This document shows positions 19,501-28,519 of a stretch of 64,000 nucleotides of DNA, in pieces (within the stretch, counting starts at the first letter, position 1; each line of letters opens with the position of its first letter). The notes under the pieces are model-generated. The model was not told where the DNA came from and did not search any database. It saw nothing but the letters and a program-made list of their open reading frames with translations. The DNA is from Amoebophilaceae bacterium (GTDB taxonomy: Bacteria; Bacteroidota; Bacteroidia; Cytophagales; Amoebophilaceae): contig WTJV01000056.1 of the NCBI GenBank assembly GCA_011524725.1, positions 54,430 to 118,429 on the forward strand, written 5' to 3'. The position numbers were made by a program, and so were the translations under genes.

Positions 19501-20202
19501 AAGCGGCTATGGCCCAATCAAAACCACCCGGAAATAGCCTACACCCTCAATAGCGTCGGGGAGCTACTGAATCATATAGGCGAACATGATAAAGCCATCC
19601 AGTATAAGAAAGAAGCATTGGCCATGCGGCAGCAGTTGTTTCCAGGTTGCGATCGCCGTGATACGGCACGTTCCTTAGTCAGTGTAGGAATCGGCTACGA
19701 AGAACTAAATAACCTAGAAAAGGCACTAAAATACAAACAACAAGCACTCGAGATGCGACAACGGCTATTCCTCGGACAAGATCACCCGCACACCGCTCAC
19801 TCGTTAAATAATGTTGGGGAGACCTTAGTTAAGTTGGGTGAATTAGAGGCAAACACAGCAAGGATGCAGGAAGGGCTTAGGGCCTGCCAGGCAGCACTGG
19901 CCATGCGTAAAAGGATGTATGGAGAAAATCGACCCCAACATTACATAGCATACTCTCTGAACAGTGTAGGAGTGGCTTTGAATGCATTGAATAAGCCCAG
20001 TGAAGGACTGAAATATGCCCAAGAAGCGCTCGATATGCTGGAAAAGGCTCATCGAGATCGGGATCATGACTATAAAGTACGTACGTTACGCACTATAAGC
20101 GATAGCTATGTTAAGTTGGGTAAAACAGAAAAAGGGAAGGAGTACCGTGAAAAAGCAGCAGCAATGCAAGAGCGACTTAAGGAATTACGTTCAACAGATT
20201 AG
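16555..20202 (+). CDS. Secreted class-3 lipase / NB-ARC STAND ATPase / TPR fusion protein
   Basis: 1215 residues in three modules. (1) A signal peptide, residues 1-33. (2) An alpha/beta-hydrolase of the class-3 (fungal) lipase type: LAHRGT at about 122, and the nucleophile elbow GHSLGG with Ser178. (3) A STAND ATPase: Walker A GFGGIGKTQLA at 516-526, hhhhDN-type Walker B YVFDNA near Asp595, a sensor-like HVLITSRN, and LSYPLV in the position of the GLPL box. About seven kinesin-light-chain TPRs follow from about 890 to 1200. The layout is that of NLR-like or prokaryotic STAND sensors, in which TPRs perceive a ligand, the ATPase oligomerises and the fused enzyme acts as effector; here the effector would hydrolyse lipid or ester bonds. 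It lies inside the lipoprotein cluster in the same direction, 16 bases before the next gene. Secretion and substrate are inferred. Confidence 0.8.
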   Translation: MRKVLTCNGLLRIIVGLTLSGNLGNYPTCVLAAPTSLHELHHSPSPYECAVLSAHAYQEDVQVGDNVILDQDDTQHNLQDWVVSHVFPTTQEGKRKRKKRKQTAGGYKGVLYINKRKRQMVLAHRGTVFNPGALKTDIRAIAQNIISGQERLLPQVLNQSLTVAAQEAYPSLTVTGHSLGGWLAQLTVFLAQDTGKQRNKIHVKAITFDTPGARPMLEQMNPKNDAIDIGQLDIINYLSSPNPINACNLHVGALYRIVFKNFSAIPAKYTLQSHGIHNFLNAFEPTTGIEKKCVLVRSWPLISKEELKRASKGLTNMLDGNLFSAMGNFLAVLKSVHSQELMGHYSSFFRFAQQTNHYHPDGLILGEDSKENFEMKYKYHYHTVPFDPSFVPRHHLPPSVHRLILDLQQGGPGALTIVDQDKDLYDLGWKNEQGGLRSLSGADIRSRVDQLCTVALHYANSAATHDSNRLQSKNIQRLQLSIPPLISFFIDRQKIHAQLERAYQDKTKRSIQLLTGFGGIGKTQLARKFYQTVQERGEYVHVFWLSAESREQLISAYLEIAEGLGGIYIDKQDIEKTISKVRARLADMNCFYVFDNATNAKAIRSFLPLQRGHVLITSRNNAATDWEHGTKQLQLGPLDEEEILALAQKFECPLSTKDKITLKYLLEHLSYPLVMTQFLSFCKTRGHQPAEFVRALQRQPLSRQEEEIMKLLGTTPTGNINYDKSLLQVLRICLQQIRETKYGNNAIDLLSQLAYLDPKEIPVAWICRLLPEDSNFQQGKTRDSLALLAQYCLVQWNRDDAQVYIHEVTQQIIRHLHPQQSLDQLVNKLLKYVGEKDNLSLCIPLLPHGRILFQRLDSKQHPQEATALAEYLARTCHQTAIFEEAAQWSEACLSMSKVLHADQPHPHLAHAFSLHGLSLVELGQYEEALRHRQKALEIQQTLWNGQEYPDVARAMSDMASSLSHLGRRKKALDYQQAVLAMRKRLWPNQNHPEIAYTLNSVGELLNHIGEHDKAIQYKKEALAMRQQLFPGCDRRDTARSLVSVGIGYEELNNLEKALKYKQQALEMRQRLFLGQDHPHTAHSLNNVGETLVKLGELEANTARMQEGLRACQAALAMRKRMYGENRPQHYIAYSLNSVGVALNALNKPSEGLKYAQEALDMLEKAHRDRDHDYKVRTLRTISDSYVKLGKTEKGKEYREKAAAMQERLKELRSTD

Positions 20203-20218
20203 CAATACAGCCTATGTC

Positions 20219-23200
20219 ATGTGTTATATACAATACCAACGTTCTATCGTCACGGCACTGCTAGCCAGCTTCCTATGGCAGAGCTGCCAACAAACACAAC
20301 TCAACGTCACGGAAGAGAACGAAGCCAAAACGCGGTCAGTACGCCAGTTGGGTGTCACTAGCAGAACTGTAGACACACCTCAAGCCACTCAAACACACAG
20401 TACAACATCTGCTAGCCACAACACCTCTCTCCCACTCACAACTGCCTCACGACCTACTGCTGATATCGCACAACTGCCCGATGTTTCGGGATCGGTATCT
20501 CCAGCAGAACCAGCCGAATCAGACAAGGAAGACCGTAAACCTGCTGCTAGGCTAGCGCCATCTCATTCTTCGCAGCACACTACATTCTCTACCGAAACCC
20601 CACAACAACGCAGAGAACGTGCAGAATTTGAGCAAAGCCAACGGCAAGTAAGGGTAAACACGCTACGAGAAAACATAGAAGCAACTTCTGCACAACTCTT
20701 CTCCTCGTCTATAGCTGGCCAAGCCGATGATCCTGAAATGGCAGCACTGCTCTTTGAAAATTTGGAAAAACTCCTGGAAGAAGAACACATATTCGCAGCA
20801 GAAAATGAAGAGATGAGTACGCAGGCATACCTCACTCGATTGAAAGAGAATCATGATGTCCAATGGAGTGACCCTGCTCATCGTAAAAAGTTGAACGAGC
20901 TGCTAGAACAGGCTTATGCGCAAAACCTGAAACGCCTCGTCATGGACCGCGCCTTAAACGAAGAGCCTGATCATGACGAAAAGATGGCAGCTGTACTCAC
21001 TCAGTTAGCAGCGCTACATCAAGAGCAAGGCAATCAATCGTACAACCTATCCCAGTACACCGACGCTGCTATCCTGCATCAGCATGCCTTACAACTATGG
21101 ACAAAAGACAGATCCGCCCATGCAGCACAAATCGAACATGCTTACCGAGCCTTAGCACAAATCAGAAACGAGCTGACGGAAATCATCAGAACAACGCAAA
21201 AGCGGGATGAAGTAGGTGCTAAATTCATTGATGAGACCCTTAAAGAAGAGATTAAGTCTGACCAAGACGAACTGGAGCGTTTAAGAGATGACGCTAAAGA
21301 ACGTCTAAAAGTAATTGAGAAAGCTGAGACAAATAATGACGATGAAACATACATTCAGAAAACTAGAGCCTTATTCGCTGATATCGCTAAAAGAATGAGT
21401 CAATTCCTTGCTAGACTATACGAAGAAAGTGAAAAAGAATTAGGACCATCACCCTGTGAATATACGGTTATGGGGCTGGGATCTATGGCTCTGCAGCAGA
21501 TGACGCCTTACTCAGATCTTGAATTCGCCATCCTGATGGAAGACAGTGAAGACGAGGAAATCCTGGAAAGAAATAGGGAATATTTAAGACAATTAACCCA
21601 CCTCGTCCACTACCGAATCATCAACTTGGGCGAAACCGTTTTGCCCATGAGTAAGTACAATATCAAGTTAGATCTATTTTCTAAACGCGGTGTCAATTTT
21701 GATTTGGGTGGGAAGACGCCACTAGGAAAGGATGGTAAGCCCTATGACCTGATTCAATCCGTCAAGAAGATGATGCGCTACTTACGCAACGAGCAAGGTA
21801 AATCCGAACACACAGACAAGCTACTGCCTTTTATCTTAGAGCGTACGTGCCATGTATACAGTAGCAAATATGGTAGAGCAATCTACGCAACATATGAAAG
21901 AGAAAGCAAGAAATTTCTAATGAAAAGTAAAACCGATCAAGGAGTGTTTGTTTGCCAAGCAAGAGCATCACAGAGACTACTGGAAGGGGTTGTAGAAATA
22001 GACTACAACAACCCAGGGGCGAATATAGCTAGGCCTCGCATACCAGGGGATATAGAAAAATTTGGACTTCAATTTAGATATGAGGACATAGGTCGCTTAT
22101 ATGATGTGAAGCAGGAGATCTACCGATTGCCCGATCGCCTGCTATATGGTTTGGCTACTTACTATGGTTTACTGCCTGATAGTGCTTGGGATGCCGTAGC
22201 GCAGTTGCATAACAACAAAATTATCAATGAAACGGCCAAGCACCATCTGCAATATGTCGCCAGTTTTGCTACACTGCTTCGTTTAAGAACGTATCTGTAC
22301 CATGGGCAGCAAAAAGAGACGATGGGGATATTAAATGGGATGAGACAAGAAAACGCCAAAGAGGCAATTAGAGAATCATCTTTTCTATCCACATCAGCTG
22401 TACAGGAAGAAGGCAGTTTGTTTAAGTACTACTACACAGCTTTGCCTTTGCATGAAAAAATGCAAGAATTTTTTAAGGACAAAAAAATAGGTATACTTTC
22501 ATATATCGAAGAAACAACTTTTTTCTACCCAGACGCTTTTCACAATGAAACCGCCGATATCAAAGGTGACATATGCCTGCGTTTGATGCAGTGTGAAGCA
22601 GCTATAAAATATTATGAGAAAGCTATTGAGAACCACACAAAAATTGACGACGAGCAAGCAAGTCTCAAACGAGCATATATTCTGACTAACATGGGGAGTA
22701 CCTATGGGATACTAGGATACGTAGAAAAAGAGCTAGACTGTTTGCTGAAATCTCATAGAGAATATCAGAAGTTTTGTAAGAAGCAAGATCCCAGTCTAAT
22801 AACGTCTTTGAATAATGTGGGTGCTGCTTACTTTACACTAGGAAAGCTGGAAGAAGGACTTCAAAAACATGAAGAAGCGTATCAGATGTGTGAAAATATC
22901 GACATAAAAGAGGTGCAAAATAGCTGCCTAGAGACATGTTTCGATAATCTCGGTAATGTTCATTATGCGCTAGGCAACTTAGAAAAAGGAATTGAGTACT
23001 ACGAAAAAGCACTGCAACTGAAAAAGGAACGCTACGGAGAAGGAGCTCACCCTCGGCTAGCGGCATCTTTTAATAATATGGGCATCATCTATCAAGCATT
23101 TGGGGCCTTAGAAAAAGGAATTGAGTATCACGAAAAAGCACTGCAACTGAGAAGAGAATTCTATGGGAAAGAAGTTCATCCCCAACTAGCGGCATCTTTC

Positions 23201-25270
23201 AGTAACATAGGTGTAGTCTATCAAGCATTCGGGAACTTAGAAAAAGGACTTACATATAAGGAGCAAGCTTCCCAAGTGCAACAAGCACTTTATGGCAAAG
23301 CAAATCATCCCGATCTAGCAATGCTCCTCGGTAATATAGGGAATGCCTATTTGGCTCTAGGAGAACTAGACAAAGCCCGCCAAATGCATATGCGAGCACG
23401 TGATATGTATAAAAAAGTTTATAGGGGCCTCCCCCATCCTGATTTGGCAAATCTCCTCAATAGCCTGGGTAATACTTGTTGTGCAATAGGAGACCTGTGC
23501 GCAGACCACAAGTACTATAACGAAACACTCCAAATATATGAGCAAGCGCATGAGATGTATCAAGCGGTCTATAAAGGTCGATCTCATCCCGATCTAGCGA
23601 TGTGCTACAATAGCATGGCTAGTACCCACGATGCGTTGAGAGACCCAGATAAAGCACTCGCAATGCATGAAAAGGCAATTGAAATATATGAGGAGTTCTA
23701 CAAGAAGTGCGCCACCCCTGATTGGGCAGTGGCTCTTAATGCTATTGGATATTTTTACTATACGACAAAAGTAGACCTTAAAAAAGGACAAGAGTACTTT
23801 AAGAAGGCCCTGGAAATGAGACAGATGCTTTATAAAGGTATAGCACACCCCGATTTGGCAAGTTCCCTGGGCAACTTGGGAATGGTCCACGGCGCGCTAG
23901 GAGAATTAGACAAAGCACTCGATAAGTTTAAGCAAGCATTTGAAATGTATGAGAAAATCCACAAAGGTAGGGCTCACTCAGACCTGGCAAATGTCCTTAA
24001 CAGCATGGGTAATGCCTACTGGAATCTGGGAGAACTACACAAGGAGCCCAAGTATTATAGCGAAGCACTTCAAAGATATAAGCAAGCGCTTACGATTTAT
24101 GACGCATTTTACAAGGGTTGGCTTCACCCCGATCTAGCGATGTGCTTCAATAACATAGGTAGTACCCATAATTCGTTAGGAGACCCCGATAAAGCACTCG
24201 AGATGTATGAGAAAGCGTTGCAAGTATATGAGAAGGTTTATAAGGGAAATGCCCACTCATATTGGGCAAAGACGCTTAATAATATAGGAGATCTCTACTA
24301 TATGGGTAAAAATAATCCCAAGAAAGCACATGAGTACTATGAGAAGACAGTAGAAATGAGACAGATACTTTACAAAGGTATAGCACACCCCGATTTGGCA
24401 AATTCCCTGGGCAACTTGGGAATGATCCATAGTAAGTTGGGAGAAATAGACGAAGGATTGCACAGATTAAGACAAGCACTCCAAATGTGCAAGAAGATTT
24501 GTGAAGATGGAGATCATTCTGATATGGCAGAGTTGCAGGCCCATATCCGTTCAATCGACAAAAAATTGATGGAACTTGACTGTGTAGAAGCGATAAGGGC
24601 TTACAAGAAGCAGAATATAACAGGAACAATACGTCACTATGAGGCAGCACTCAAGGTATTAGTAACTGTGCACAGTGATAAAAAGCCGAGTATCTACCAC
24701 AATTTAGCGTGTGCATATCACATAGCAGCCTTAGGTACTGATAAAATAGAAGACAGGCAAACATATTTCGACAAAGCCACGGAATCCTTTGAAGCAGCAG
24801 TAGCTGCGTGTGGTGCTCCCCAAGTAGACCTATTGACCGAATACGCCAATTTTCTACTTAATACCGAACAGTACTCTAAAGCGTATAGCCATCTCACCCG
24901 CGCCATCGCTAGCGGAGATGACGATAGCAGGTTAATTTATGGCTTAATAGAGCACGCCACCGTAACACCACTATTGCGGAAGCATATTAAACAAGATAAA
25001 GAAGTGATAGTAAGAGCTATCGATTATGCCTACTATCTACTACTGTGTCACTATTCAACATTTGAAAAAATAGGTATCTACCCAACCCAGCCACGTGAAG
25101 TATACTTGAAGGCTTATAAACAAGGCATAGAAGAACGGTCAGCTCAGTCAGGTAAAGAAAAGCAGGATGCAATAGCTGAATTTCTCTACAATGGTATACT
25201 GATGCAGTGGTTTATAGAGTTTGGAATATTGGGCAACTTAGAATGGATCAAAAACTATAGTAAGTGTTAA
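20219..25270 (+). CDS. Giant lipoprotein: nucleotidyltransferase-like domain plus TPRs (paralogue 3)
   Basis: 1683 residues. ATG 20219 is chosen because it opens a lipoprotein signal peptide (MCYIQYQRSIVTALLASF, then LWQSC) matching the paralogues; the frame is open further upstream but overlaps the previous gene. The N-terminal half matches paralogue 2 closely at DNA level (for example 20572-20631 with 12018-12077). The polymerase-beta-type motif is Gly-Ser 421-422, ten residues, Asp433-Leu-Glu435, followed by NFDLGGKTPLG. The repeat half (about 807-1430) is the most divergent of the three, with roughly 14 irregular TPRs using consensus such as KALEMYEKVYKGxAHPDLA. The C-terminal domain is conserved to EKQDAIAEFLYNG, then extended by about 23 residues. 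It is the last gene of the cluster. Function is inferred as for the paralogues. Confidence 0.75.
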   Translation: MCYIQYQRSIVTALLASFLWQSCQQTQLNVTEENEAKTRSVRQLGVTSRTVDTPQATQTHSTTSASHNTSLPLTTASRPTADIAQLPDVSGSVSPAEPAESDKEDRKPAARLAPSHSSQHTTFSTETPQQRRERAEFEQSQRQVRVNTLRENIEATSAQLFSSSIAGQADDPEMAALLFENLEKLLEEEHIFAAENEEMSTQAYLTRLKENHDVQWSDPAHRKKLNELLEQAYAQNLKRLVMDRALNEEPDHDEKMAAVLTQLAALHQEQGNQSYNLSQYTDAAILHQHALQLWTKDRSAHAAQIEHAYRALAQIRNELTEIIRTTQKRDEVGAKFIDETLKEEIKSDQDELERLRDDAKERLKVIEKAETNNDDETYIQKTRALFADIAKRMSQFLARLYEESEKELGPSPCEYTVMGLGSMALQQMTPYSDLEFAILMEDSEDEEILERNREYLRQLTHLVHYRIINLGETVLPMSKYNIKLDLFSKRGVNFDLGGKTPLGKDGKPYDLIQSVKKMMRYLRNEQGKSEHTDKLLPFILERTCHVYSSKYGRAIYATYERESKKFLMKSKTDQGVFVCQARASQRLLEGVVEIDYNNPGANIARPRIPGDIEKFGLQFRYEDIGRLYDVKQEIYRLPDRLLYGLATYYGLLPDSAWDAVAQLHNNKIINETAKHHLQYVASFATLLRLRTYLYHGQQKETMGILNGMRQENAKEAIRESSFLSTSAVQEEGSLFKYYYTALPLHEKMQEFFKDKKIGILSYIEETTFFYPDAFHNETADIKGDICLRLMQCEAAIKYYEKAIENHTKIDDEQASLKRAYILTNMGSTYGILGYVEKELDCLLKSHREYQKFCKKQDPSLITSLNNVGAAYFTLGKLEEGLQKHEEAYQMCENIDIKEVQNSCLETCFDNLGNVHYALGNLEKGIEYYEKALQLKKERYGEGAHPRLAASFNNMGIIYQAFGALEKGIEYHEKALQLRREFYGKEVHPQLAASFSNIGVVYQAFGNLEKGLTYKEQASQVQQALYGKANHPDLAMLLGNIGNAYLALGELDKARQMHMRARDMYKKVYRGLPHPDLANLLNSLGNTCCAIGDLCADHKYYNETLQIYEQAHEMYQAVYKGRSHPDLAMCYNSMASTHDALRDPDKALAMHEKAIEIYEEFYKKCATPDWAVALNAIGYFYYTTKVDLKKGQEYFKKALEMRQMLYKGIAHPDLASSLGNLGMVHGALGELDKALDKFKQAFEMYEKIHKGRAHSDLANVLNSMGNAYWNLGELHKEPKYYSEALQRYKQALTIYDAFYKGWLHPDLAMCFNNIGSTHNSLGDPDKALEMYEKALQVYEKVYKGNAHSYWAKTLNNIGDLYYMGKNNPKKAHEYYEKTVEMRQILYKGIAHPDLANSLGNLGMIHSKLGEIDEGLHRLRQALQMCKKICEDGDHSDMAELQAHIRSIDKKLMELDCVEAIRAYKKQNITGTIRHYEAALKVLVTVHSDKKPSIYHNLACAYHIAALGTDKIEDRQTYFDKATESFEAAVAACGAPQVDLLTEYANFLLNTEQYSKAYSHLTRAIASGDDDSRLIYGLIEHATVTPLLRKHIKQDKEVIVRAIDYAYYLLLCHYSTFEKIGIYPTQPREVYLKAYKQGIEERSAQSGKEKQDAIAEFLYNGILMQWFIEFGILGNLEWIKNYSKC

Positions 25271-25384
25271 GGGGATTGCAGGGCAGCTTACGTGCGCTGT
25301 GTTAGCCTTACCCCATTCAATCGACCGTTTTATGGAATCCTAACTTTTTGAGGCCAAGATTGGGAAGAAAATCACCCCAAACAC

Positions 25385-26923
25385 TCACCCTCCCCACCCC
25401 TCTCGATCTAGGCTGCGGTATTGAATGGCTTCGGCCAGGTGTTCTTCTTTGATATCTTCGGCACCTGACAGATCGGCAATAGTACGCGACACTTTTAGAA
25501 TACGGTCATAGGCTCGGGCGGACAAGCCAAGCCGCTCCGTAGCAACTTTGAGTAGGTTGTGGCCTGTCTTGGTAATGACGCATACCTTTTTGACCATGGC
25601 CGAGGGCATCAGAGCATTGGAATGAATGGCCTTGTGCGCTTGAAAACGAGATTGCTGCACATCCCTAGCGCGTATGACCCGGGCTCTGATAGCGGCACTG
25701 TTTTCTGTCGGTCTCTTTTCAGTCATCTTATCAAAAGAAACTGGGGTTACTTCCACATGTAGGTCGATTCGGTCCAGTAATGGACCACTCACTTTGTTCA
25801 GATAGCGTCGTACTGCAGCAACATCACAGACACATTCTTTACTAGGATGGTTGTAGTAGCCACAAGGACATGGATTCATGCTGGCGATGAGCATAAAGTT
25901 AGCGGGAAAGTCTACAGCAATCTTAGCACGAGAGATGCTTACCTTTCTTTCTTCTAGAGGCTGACGCATGACTTCTAGGACAGTCCTTCTAAACTCGGGC
26001 AGCTCATCTAAGAAGAGAATCCCGTTATGTGCAAGCGATATCTCACCTGGCTGAGGTATGCTACCTCCTCCCACCAACGCAACATCACTGATGGTGTGGT
26101 GGGGAGCCCGGAAAGGTCTAACAGCCATCAGGCCATCTTGACGACCCAACTTCCCTATGACTGAATAGATCTTGGTTGTCTCCAGGGCTTCTTCTAGTGT
26201 AAAAGGAGGGAGAATAGAAGGAATACGTTTGGCCAACATCGTCTTTCCAGCACCTGGGGGACCAATCATAATCACATTATGTCCTCCTGCAGCAGCAATC
26301 TCCAAGCTCCGCTTGATATGTTCTTGGCCCTGGACATCAGCAAAATCGAGGGGGTAGTCATTGACACCATCAGCAAACATAGCACGGGTATCTACTACAA
26401 CAGGGACTATTTCTTTTTTACCTGTAAAAAAATCAATCGCTTCTTCGATGTGTTGTACAGGAATAATATCCAGATCATTGACGATGGCTGCCTCGGAAGC
26501 ATTTTCTTGTGGGAGGACAAAGCCTTTACAGTTTTTTTTACGTGCTTCGATAGCAATAGGCAATACCCCTTTAATAGGGCGAAGATTTCCATTGAGTGCC
26601 AACTCACCCAACACGATGTACTGGTCTAAATGCTCGAAGTGACATTGTTGAGAGGCATGCAGGATGCACAACGCAATGGGTAGATCGTAGGCAGCCCCTT
26701 CTTTGCGCATGTCTGCTGGTGCCAGGTTAACAATGACGCGCTGGCGGGGCATCGCATAGTTCATATGCTTAAAAACAGACTCGATGCGGTGTTGGCTTTC
26801 TTTGACAGCACTATCAGGAAGCCCCACCATAAAGAAATGGGTTCCCTTCACGATGTTCACTTCAATGGAGATCAATGAGGCATTTACTCCATAAATAGCG
26901 CTGCCCAGTGTTTTTGTTACCAT
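25385..26923 (-). CDS. comM: Mg-chelatase-like AAA+ ATPase, YifB/ComM family
   Basis: 512 residues, the normal length. An N-terminal ribosomal-S5/Lon-protease-like domain (VEVNI to about residue 180, including GLPDSAVKES and NLAPAD) precedes an AAA+ Mg-chelatase core with Walker A GPPGAGKTM near residue 220 and Walker B ILFLDELPEF near 300. The Cys-rich insertion CPCGYYNHPSKECVCD is typical of the family. The C-terminal Mg-chelatase domain contains LSARAYDRILKVSRTIADL. Characterised ComM proteins are helicases that promote branch migration during natural transformation; YifB is the name in non-competent bacteria. It converges with the TPR cluster and lies downstream of surA with about 160 bases between. 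The family call is secure; a role in transformation here is unproven. Confidence 0.93.
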   Translation of the reverse strand: MVTKTLGSAIYGVNASLISIEVNIVKGTHFFMVGLPDSAVKESQHRIESVFKHMNYAMPRQRVIVNLAPADMRKEGAAYDLPIALCILHASQQCHFEHLDQYIVLGELALNGNLRPIKGVLPIAIEARKKNCKGFVLPQENASEAAIVNDLDIIPVQHIEEAIDFFTGKKEIVPVVVDTRAMFADGVNDYPLDFADVQGQEHIKRSLEIAAAGGHNVIMIGPPGAGKTMLAKRIPSILPPFTLEEALETTKIYSVIGKLGRQDGLMAVRPFRAPHHTISDVALVGGGSIPQPGEISLAHNGILFLDELPEFRRTVLEVMRQPLEERKVSISRAKIAVDFPANFMLIASMNPCPCGYYNHPSKECVCDVAAVRRYLNKVSGPLLDRIDLHVEVTPVSFDKMTEKRPTENSAAIRARVIRARDVQQSRFQAHKAIHSNALMPSAMVKKVCVITKTGHNLLKVATERLGLSARAYDRILKVSRTIADLSGAEDIKEEHLAEAIQYRSLDREGWGG

Positions 26924-27086
26924 GCTTCTAACTTTTAGTTAATGCATGTAGATAGATAGCGTGCTTCTGGATCCCCCCAATAGGTAGGGGTACGGAGATG
27001 ACAGGCAAGAAAATAACCCGTTTAGGCTAACCGTATTTGTAGTAGATGAAGTAATAAGCTTACTCATAGAAAAACATGGGGCAATG

Positions 27087-28412
27087 CTAGTTAATTTGCT
27101 GACAAGCTTGGTATTCGGGCACTATACGGATAAAAGTGCTGGACTTTGCATGTGCTATCCACTTTTCTAGTTCTTCTTCGCTTTTCTGGTTGAGTAACAA
27201 CTGCCGAAGCTTCGCATAGTCTTGAGCAAGATTAACTTCGTGAGGGGCTATCTTTTCTTCTAAGAAGATGAGTCTAATCGCTTCTTGGCCATCGGCTGTG
27301 GTGAATGGCATGGGATGGGAGATAGCACCGGGGCTAAGCTCCTGTAGAACAAAGTACAGATCGGACGGCACATCATCTATCAATATTTTTACTTCTCTCT
27401 CTTCACTGACAAGGAGTCCTCCTCGCGAGACCGTTACGGAATCTTCAGAACATTGGGCAACCGCTTGCTCAAAAGTAATCTGGCCTGCTAGAATGTCAGT
27501 GCGTAACTGCGTCAGTTGCTTACTTGCTGCGTCCCAACTGCCCCATTTAAGGAAAATATGTCGACTACTATAGCGGTTCTCCTCGAGGGCAACTAGCTGA
27601 ACTAAATAAACACCCAATTGTGTAACTACAGGATCAGATATATCTCCCGGCTGGAGTGCTAGTACTGCTGCCTCGTAGGCAGACGGCAATTCACCCAATC
27701 GCCAAAATCCTATATCTCCCCCTTGGAAAACAGAAGATGGGTCTTGAGAGTATGCTTGGGCTATAACCTCAAAATCCTCTCCCTCTTGCAGCCGTGCTTT
27801 TAGGGCTTTGAGCTGTGTTATCAGCGTATCTCTTTCGCGTTTACTTGCTTTAGGATATCGTACAATTTGTCTAACAACGACTTCAGCGGGATAGCAAGGG
27901 CGCTCTTGGGTAGGTATGGACGCAAAAAAATCTTGTACCTCTTGAGGCGTAACTGATATATCTTGTATGACCTTGACACGCATCTTGTCGATCATGAGCT
28001 GCTCTTCTATTTTTTTTCGAAGCTCACTTTTTATCCCTTCAATGGGCTTCCCCCAAGACCGTACTAGGAGTTCCTCCGACCCTGCTTGTGCTAGAAAGTA
28101 CTGCATTCTCTCACTAAGAGCCTGTACTACTATTGCTTCTTCCACAACGATCTTCTCTTGCCTAGCCTTAGAGAGCAACACCTTACTAGTAATCAACTGG
28201 TCTAAGATCTTACACTTCAGGCCATCAGCTTGCTCACCATATTCGAGTAGGTATTGTTGGTAAAGAGCCTCTAGTTCTGATTGTAGGATGATCTGACTAT
28301 CGACATAGGCAACGATCTTGTCTAATAATGTACCTGGCGTAGGAGTTGCCTGGGTAATATGCAACGACGCTACACATGAGATGACTAAGAGGCACTTTCG
28401 ACTAATATTCAT
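27087..28412 (-). CDS. surA: Periplasmic SurA-like peptidyl-prolyl isomerase/chaperone
   Basis: About 441 residues with a signal peptide (MNISRKCLLVISCVASLHI). An N-terminal SurA-type chaperone region (LLDKIVAYVDSQIILQSELE through about 150) is followed by two parvulin-type segments: AYSQDPSSVFQGGDIGFW near 210 and QCSEDSVTVSRGGLL near 310. It escorts unfolded outer-membrane proteins to the Bam machinery. ATG 28412 is chosen over a GTG three codons upstream because it gives a conventional signal peptide. It sits downstream of ompH and bamA in the same direction, a functionally coherent outer-membrane assembly group. Confidence 0.88.
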   Translation of the reverse strand: MNISRKCLLVISCVASLHITQATPTPGTLLDKIVAYVDSQIILQSELEALYQQYLLEYGEQADGLKCKILDQLITSKVLLSKARQEKIVVEEAIVVQALSERMQYFLAQAGSEELLVRSWGKPIEGIKSELRKKIEEQLMIDKMRVKVIQDISVTPQEVQDFFASIPTQERPCYPAEVVVRQIVRYPKASKRERDTLITQLKALKARLQEGEDFEVIAQAYSQDPSSVFQGGDIGFWRLGELPSAYEAAVLALQPGDISDPVVTQLGVYLVQLVALEENRYSSRHIFLKWGSWDAASKQLTQLRTDILAGQITFEQAVAQCSEDSVTVSRGGLLVSEEREVKILIDDVPSDLYFVLQELSPGAISHPMPFTTADGQEAIRLIFLEEKIAPHEVNLAQDYAKLRQLLLNQKSEEELEKWIAHAKSSTFIRIVPEYQACQQIN

Positions 28413-28519
28413 AGGTGACACAGTGATTAGGACACTACACTTACCCGGACATACAACATTAGAATACGCACGGGCTTGACCAGATCTGTATTGTGGAGAA
28501 CCGAATGGCTGTAGAGGTC

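Noticed and set aside
20108..20218. Upstream extension of paralogue 3 into the lipase-STAND gene
   Set aside because: It would bury the lipoprotein signal peptide 37 residues into the protein; ATG 20219 matches the sister genes.
26924..27086. Spacer between surA and yifB with CCCCC...GGGG pairing, considered as a tRNA or riboswitch
   Set aside because: No cloverleaf, no T-loop consensus and no known riboswitch core could be built.
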